Below, in pieces: positions 6,321 through 9,243 of a stretch of 9,243 nucleotides of DNA (its first letter is position 1; the number at the start of each line of letters is the position of its first letter). The stretch is from Verrucomicrobiota bacterium (GTDB lineage Bacteria; Verrucomicrobiota; Verrucomicrobiia; Chthoniobacterales; UBA10450), in contig QHOF01000273.1 in NCBI GenBank assembly GCA_003219335.1, forward strand, positions 1 to 9,243, in the 5' to 3' direction. Position numbers and translations under genes: made by a program. The notes under the pieces were generated by a model. That model saw nothing but the letters and a program-made list of their open reading frames with translations. It made no database searches and was not told the DNA's origin.

Positions 6321-7145
6321 ATGACTATTGAGACGCTGCGCCAGGTGCCGTTGTTTGAATCGCTCGATAACGAGGCGGCCGGCGAATTATGTCACCTGCT
6401 GGATAGCCTCGATTGCAAAGCCGGCGCGTTTCTGTTCCGCACCGGCGAGGAAGGCGACGCAATGTATTTGATCGAGCGCGGGAAAGTCCGCATTTGCGTG
6501 CGAGCCAGGGACGGCCACGAGGTGACGCTGACCGAACTGGGGCGCGGAGATTTCTTTGGGGAAATGGCGCTGCTCGACGGTCAGCGCCGCTCGGCAGACG
6601 CAGTGGTAGTGGAAGACGCAACGCTGGCTGTCTTGTCGCGCGAGCATTTTCTCTCTTTCATGCGGGGCAGCCCCGATGTCGCGCTGGAAATGCTGACTGC
6701 TCTTGCCAACCGGCTTCGGCATACGGATGAGCTGTTGCGTCATACCGCGACGCGCAACGTCAATGTGGAAGAAGCAGCGCGGTTGACCCTTGCCGATCGC
6801 GCGGCGGACATCATCGCCGAATTCGGCGGCAGTTGGAAATTTATTATTGCTGCTCTGCTCTTTTTTAACATATGGGTGCTGATAAACAGTTGGTTACTTG
6901 AGAACAAGGGATTCGATGCCTACCCCTACTTGATGCTCAGCACCGCGATCAACATGCTTGCCGTGCTGCAAGCGCCGATCATTTTAATGTCGCAGAATCG
7001 ACAGGCGCACAAGGACCGGCTGCGCGCGGAAATCGATTACCAAATCAACCTCAAGAACGAACTCGCGTTAAATGAGATTCTTGAGCGTCTCAAAACGCTC
7101 GAGCGCGAATATCTACAACTGGCATCGGATAAACGACCCGACTGA
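6321..7145 (+). CDS. Cyclic-nucleotide-binding domain + DUF1003 membrane protein
   Basis: This 274-residue protein has two parts. Residues about 5-135 form a CRP-type cyclic-nucleotide-binding fold, with GEEGDAMYLIERGKVRI (42-58) and the phosphate-binding cassette GDFFGEMALLDGQRRSADAV (76-95), whose Glu 81 and Arg 90 are in place. Residues about 155-245 match DUF1003: LADRAADIIAEFGGSW, a membrane helix (173-192), FDAYPYLML, a second helix (about 201-223), then APIILMSQNRQAHKDRLRAE. The tail (236-266) is charged and probably coiled coil. No DNA-binding domain follows, so this is not a CRP-type transcription factor. It is better read as a membrane protein whose DUF1003 part is gated or anchored by cAMP or a related nucleotide. 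DUF1003 function is unknown. ATG 6321 fits the domain start. No Shine-Dalgarno is evident. Confidence 0.88.
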   Translation: MTIETLRQVPLFESLDNEAAGELCHLLDSLDCKAGAFLFRTGEEGDAMYLIERGKVRICVRARDGHEVTLTELGRGDFFGEMALLDGQRRSADAVVVEDATLAVLSREHFLSFMRGSPDVALEMLTALANRLRHTDELLRHTATRNVNVEEAARLTLADRAADIIAEFGGSWKFIIAALLFFNIWVLINSWLLENKGFDAYPYLMLSTAINMLAVLQAPIILMSQNRQAHKDRLRAEIDYQINLKNELALNEILERLKTLEREYLQLASDKRPD

Positions 7146-7210
7146 ATGTGCACCAGCTAATGGACGCGCGAGCTCCCGCGAGCCCGGGTGGAAGGCGGCG
7201 TCGCGGAACT

Positions 7211-7228
7211 CCGCCCTCCAGAGGGCGG
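7211..7228. terminator. GC-rich hairpin after the cNMP/DUF1003 gene
   Basis: CCGCCCTC and GAGGGCGG form a perfect 8-bp stem with a 2-base turn, 65 bases after the stop codon at 7145. It lies within a GC-rich patch (about 7163-7228) that looks like part of another intergenic repeat. There is no U-run after it, so it may act as a weak terminator or an RNA-end stabiliser, or simply be repeat structure. Confidence 0.4.
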
Positions 7229-7312
7229 TCAGGCGCATGGTGAAGCTATCGATAAGACTTAAAGCTTGAAACATTGCCGCATCCGTCGGTTTGATTAGCT
7301 TACGGCTACTCT

Positions 7313-7467
7313 ATGAAAAAGCTGGCTACCTTCATGTTTTTGATTCCCCGGGTCCGGACCCCGAGCAGGCGTCCCGCGAGGCGCTGCAACGACGGGAAGC
7401 TGAGCGACAGCAGGCGGAGTTTCGCAAGGGCCTCCCTCCGGTCACCAATCCCAGCCAGGTCCGGTAA
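7313..7467 (+). pseudogene. Possible broken small lipoprotein-like gene
   Basis: ATG 7313 starts a signal-like stretch, MKKLATFMFLI. The same frame then turns into an Arg-rich translation with no protein character. In the next frame from 7342 a convincing hydrophilic tail appears, DSPGPDPEQASREALQRREA followed by ERQQAEFRKGLPPVTNPSQVR and stop TAA at 7465. Joined by a frameshift near 7340, the pieces look like a short secreted or lipid-anchored protein with a Pro-rich neck and a charged helix. The lipobox cysteine and the end of the hydrophobic core are missing, so a small deletion may have removed them. No family is recognised and no Shine-Dalgarno is visible. The rest of 7146-7801 holds the hairpin at 7211 and the repeats listed separately. 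Confidence 0.3.
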
Positions 7468-7474
7468 CCGGCCG

Positions 7475-7592
7475 GAATGACGAAATCCGAATGACAATCA
7501 ATGACCAAGCTCGAATGACGAATGACTGCTGGCCGATCCTTTTTCTTTTTGCGCTTCTTCGTCGTTTGAACATTCGAGCTTTTTTCGTCATT
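7475..7592. repeat. GAATGAC-type irregular repeat with an 11-bp inverted repeat
   Basis: Short units related to GAATGACGAA recur at 7475-7484, 7489-7495 and 7513-7525. AAGCTCGAATG (7507-7517) is repeated exactly inverted at 7571-7581, followed by TCGTCATT, the reverse complement of AATGACGA. Between the arms is a pyrimidine-rich stretch (7538-7563). The block has no coding potential and resembles low-complexity spacer repeats seen between genes of related bacteria. It could form a long hairpin in RNA. Confidence 0.5.
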
Positions 7593-7655
7593 AGACAATA
7601 CTCTTTCCTTATTTCTCTGTGCACTGCGCGTGGCTACATAGTTGCAGCTGCGAGG

Positions 7656-7781
7656 TTTCTGGGGAGCACGCCCGTCCCGGGTGTTGGCGAACGTGTCCCG
7701 CCTTCGCGGACTTTCCGCAAATCAAAGTTCGTCGTCGCGAACGCAACGACCCACACGCGGGACGCGTATGCTCCCCGGAAA
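7656..7781 (+). mobile_element. Palindromic MITE-like element, copy 2 (just upstream of the acyltransferase)
   Basis: Terminal inverted repeats of 28 bases at 7656-7683 and 7754-7781 match at 23 positions; the outer TTTC and GGGGAGCA blocks are exact. It shares with the 2093-2252 element the terminal pattern GGGNAGC...CGCGTCYCG, the internal CGCGGACTTT block followed by CGCAA/TGCAA, and the right end around GGGACGCGTATGCTCCCC. The two copies are clearly one family, in opposite orientation. It ends 20 bases before the acyltransferase GTG, so it must contribute to that gene's upstream region. Confidence 0.72.
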
Positions 7782-7801
7782 TCCCTGTGTTAAAATGAAA
7801 G

Positions 7802-8770
7802 GTGCGTTTACGCTGGAAGCGGATCCGGTATCGTTTGGAGTGGACAGGGCTTCTCCTGGCCACAAAATTGATCCCGTTATGCCCCCGAAGGGCTTGCTAC
7901 TATCTCGCCCGGACAGCCGGAGCGCTGCTTAGCTTTCTTGATCGCCACGGGTTTCATGTTGCGATAAGCAACCTCGGGGTCGCCTTTGGGGATCGATTCT
8001 CTCCCGCCGAGCGACGCAAAATCGCCCGGGAATCATTTCAGCATTTCGCGCGGACCATGGTCGATCTGCTGTGGAGCCCGCGCCTGACACAGCAAAATTT
8101 CTCGCGCTACATCGAATGGCAAAATATCGAGGAAACAGAACCCGACAGACGGGAGGAGCACAGTGTGATCATCGCCTGCTATCATTACAGCAACTTCGAA
8201 TGGCTCAGCCTAGCCTGCGGTTTTCTCGGTTTGAAAGGCACAATCATCTCACAGGAATTTAAAAATTCATCGCTCGATCCAATTTTTAAAAAATTGCGGG
8301 AACAATCCGGCCACGTGTTCATCCCGCGCAAGCAAGGTCCTCTCCGTCTTTACAAGGCGCTACGCCGAAACGCCAGCACCGCGCTTCTGAGCGATCTCAC
8401 TGTGCCGCCGGGCCAGGGTGCAGTGGCGATCGATTGTTTCGGATTAAAAACAAGCGCCACTTCCGCGCACGCCTGGCTGCATAAGCAAACCGGCGCCCCG
8501 ATCATTCCCGCGCACTGCGAACCGCTGCCGGATGGACGGTACCGGCTCATCTTTCATCCGAAGATCGAGCGCACTGCTGACATGACTCAGCAACAGATCG
8601 CGCAGGCATGTTGGAATTCGTTTGAGCCTTATGTGCGAAAAAATCCGGCGGCCTGGCTCTGGATGTACAAGCATTGGCGCTATCGCCCCGCAAAGCCAGA
8701 CCGGCCCTATCCGTTCTATGCAAATGTCTCCCGGGCCTTCGAAGACCTGCTTCAACCCGAGGAGTTGTAG
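7802..8770 (+). CDS. LpxL/HtrB-family lipid A (Kdo2-lipid IVA) acyltransferase
   Basis: This 322-residue protein belongs to the lysophospholipid acyltransferase superfamily, lipid A biosynthesis branch. It would add a secondary acyl chain to lipid A at the cytoplasmic face of the inner membrane. It has an N-terminal membrane-associated helix (about 12-26), AISNLGVAFGD (54-64), RESFQHFARTMVDLL (76-90), the catalytic HX4E motif in CYHYSNFEW (His 128, Glu 133), FIPRKQGPLRLYKALR (173-188), LLSDLTVPPGQGAVAIDCFG (195-214) and NPAAWLWMYKHWRYRP near the C-terminus. Length is usual for the family (about 300). The frame is closed by TGA at 7796-7798, so GTG 7802 is the earliest start; a nearby ATG (7795) is out of frame. 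No Shine-Dalgarno at proper spacing is seen. The stop TAG lies within the repeat at 8764-8840. Which lipid A position it acylates cannot be told. Confidence 0.88.
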   Translation: MRLRWKRIRYRLEWTGLLLATKLIPLCPRRACYYLARTAGALLSFLDRHGFHVAISNLGVAFGDRFSPAERRKIARESFQHFARTMVDLLWSPRLTQQNFSRYIEWQNIEETEPDRREEHSVIIACYHYSNFEWLSLACGFLGLKGTIISQEFKNSSLDPIFKKLREQSGHVFIPRKQGPLRLYKALRRNASTALLSDLTVPPGQGAVAIDCFGLKTSATSAHAWLHKQTGAPIIPAHCEPLPDGRYRLIFHPKIERTADMTQQQIAQACWNSFEPYVRKNPAAWLWMYKHWRYRPAKPDRPYPFYANVSRAFEDLLQPEEL

Positions 8771-8840
8771 CCGCCTCGCTGCGTCGAGGCGCTCTCGGTG
8801 GTACGACTCCGACACGGCGACACAGCGCCGTGGCTAGAAC
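8764..8840. repeat. Two-hairpin palindromic repeat overlapping the acyltransferase stop codon
   Basis: The ends GTTGTAGCC (8764-8772) and GGCTAGAAC (8832-8840) are inverted with one mismatch. Inside lie two perfect hairpins: GCCTCG/CGAGGC (8773-8778 and 8785-8790, 6-base loop) and CACGGCG/CGCCGTG (8813-8819 and 8826-8832, 6-base loop). The acyltransferase stop TAG (8768-8770) is part of the left end. It looks like a third repeat family of the REP or MITE sort, and its hairpins would lie directly in the 3' end of the mRNA. Confidence 0.55.
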
Positions 8841-8859
8841 ATCCCGGAGCCGAAACGGT

Positions 8860-8893
8860 AAAGGCGTTCGCCCCGCGGACGGTGAACGCCTTT
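8860..8893. terminator. Probable bidirectional terminator between converging genes
   Basis: AAAGGCGTTC (8860-8869) and GAACGCCTTT (8884-8893) form a perfect 10-bp stem. A G-T pair and two C-G pairs extend it to 13 bp, leaving an 8-base loop. It has A's on one side and T's on the other, so it reads as a terminator from both strands, although the T-run is only three bases. Its place between the plus-strand acyltransferase and the minus-strand S74 gene fits. Confidence 0.65.
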
Positions 8894-8943
8894 CCAATTC
8901 GCCTCGGTGTGCTTGACACACAAGGCCGCTCTATTTCGCAGCT

Positions 8944-9243
8944 TTATTGCTTGTTCGCGACTACTTGCGGCGCAGGCTTGCTCACTTCAAGGTGCGCGCT
9001 CACCTTCTGGATTTGCGCGGCCTGCTCGTTGCGTTGCGCCGTCAGAACTTCCATCTCTTTGTCTTGCTGCGCGACGGTGGCTTGCAAGTCCTCGACTTTC
9101 TTGTGCTCTTTGAGGAACTCGTTAAGCAACATCGCGTTGATCTGCTCGTAGCGCACGGTGTCGATACCCGTCTTGCCGTGCAAGACCAGGTCGGGATTTA
9201 CCTCGGCCACCTCCTCCGCGATTAAACCGTATTGCGTCATGCC
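8944..9243 (-). CDS. C-terminal S74 intramolecular chaperone domain of a surface/tail-fibre-like protein (partial)
   Basis: The frame is open from the window edge and ends at TAA 8946-8944, giving 99 visible residues. GMTQYGLIAEEVAEVNPDLV followed by YEQINAMLLNEFLKEHKKVEDL is the hallmark of the peptidase S74 (endosialidase-type) intramolecular chaperone: a GLIAEEV strand, then a long helix. The remaining 50 residues are a charged coiled coil (QATVAQQDKEMEVLTAQRNE and onward) ending in SKPAPQVVANKQ. In phage tail fibres this domain trimerises the protein and cuts itself off. In bacterial genomes it tops large surface or secreted trimeric proteins. The catalytic serine and the passenger domain lie outside the window, so autocleavage and role cannot be judged. 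It converges on the acyltransferase gene across the terminator at 8860. Confidence 0.85.
   Translation of the reverse strand, partial: GMTQYGLIAEEVAEVNPDLVLHGKTGIDTVRYEQINAMLLNEFLKEHKKVEDLQATVAQQDKEMEVLTAQRNEQAAQIQKVSAHLEVSKPAPQVVANKQ

Noticed and set aside
7475..7592. Short direct repeats considered as a CRISPR array
   Set aside because: Units are about 10 bases, irregular in spacing and sequence, without uniform spacers, and no cas gene is present.

Overview
The window looks like a piece of a soil-type Verrucomicrobiota chromosome, most likely a Chthoniobacterales/Spartobacteria relative. Three things point there: the flavour of the proteins (an OpcA paired with G6PDH, a Verrucomicrobia-type TonB receptor plug, a C-terminal S74 chaperone tail and a CbiX-like fragment), the GC-rich composition with few clear Shine-Dalgarno sites, and the short palindromic repeats that fill most gaps between genes. 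The taxon is inferred from remembered family character. No search was run.

Layout. 1-564 (-) is the N-terminal end of a TonB-dependent outer-membrane receptor that leaves the window. About 751-1060 (+) is a decayed, frameshifted CbiX-type sirohydrochlorin chelatase remnant. From 5654 down to 1023 on the minus strand lies a metabolic cluster: a low-molecular-weight phosphatase fused in frame to serine hydroxymethyltransferase (SHMT), then zwf (glucose-6-phosphate dehydrogenase), then opcA (its assembly/activator protein). Upstream of it on the same strand is a small GlsB/YeaQ/YmgE-type membrane protein (5734-5997). On the plus strand follow a cyclic-nucleotide-binding/DUF1003 membrane protein (6321-7145), a repeat-rich gap with a possible broken small lipoprotein (7146-7801), and a lipid A-type acyltransferase (7802-8770). 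A hairpin terminator separates this from the C-terminal S74 chaperone domain of a converging minus-strand gene (8944-9243, partial).

How the genes fit together. SHMT feeds one-carbon metabolism, while G6PDH and OpcA feed the oxidative pentose phosphate route and NADPH supply, so the minus-strand cluster looks like a housekeeping anabolic operon. Two features of it are odd. The phosphatase and SHMT share one uninterrupted reading frame. The zwf product lacks about six residues that normally form the GxxGDL coenzyme-binding loop, although the rest of the enzyme appears intact.

The gaps between genes hold several palindromic repeats. One element family is present twice, at 2093-2252 and 7656-7781. 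It fills almost the whole zwf-opcA spacer and ends about 20 bases before the acyltransferase start. Another repeat supplies the acyltransferase stop codon. No CRISPR array, tRNA, rRNA, integrase, transposase or recognisable defence system was seen. The most notable findings are the fusion protein, the altered G6PDH and the repeat family, not a new multi-gene system.
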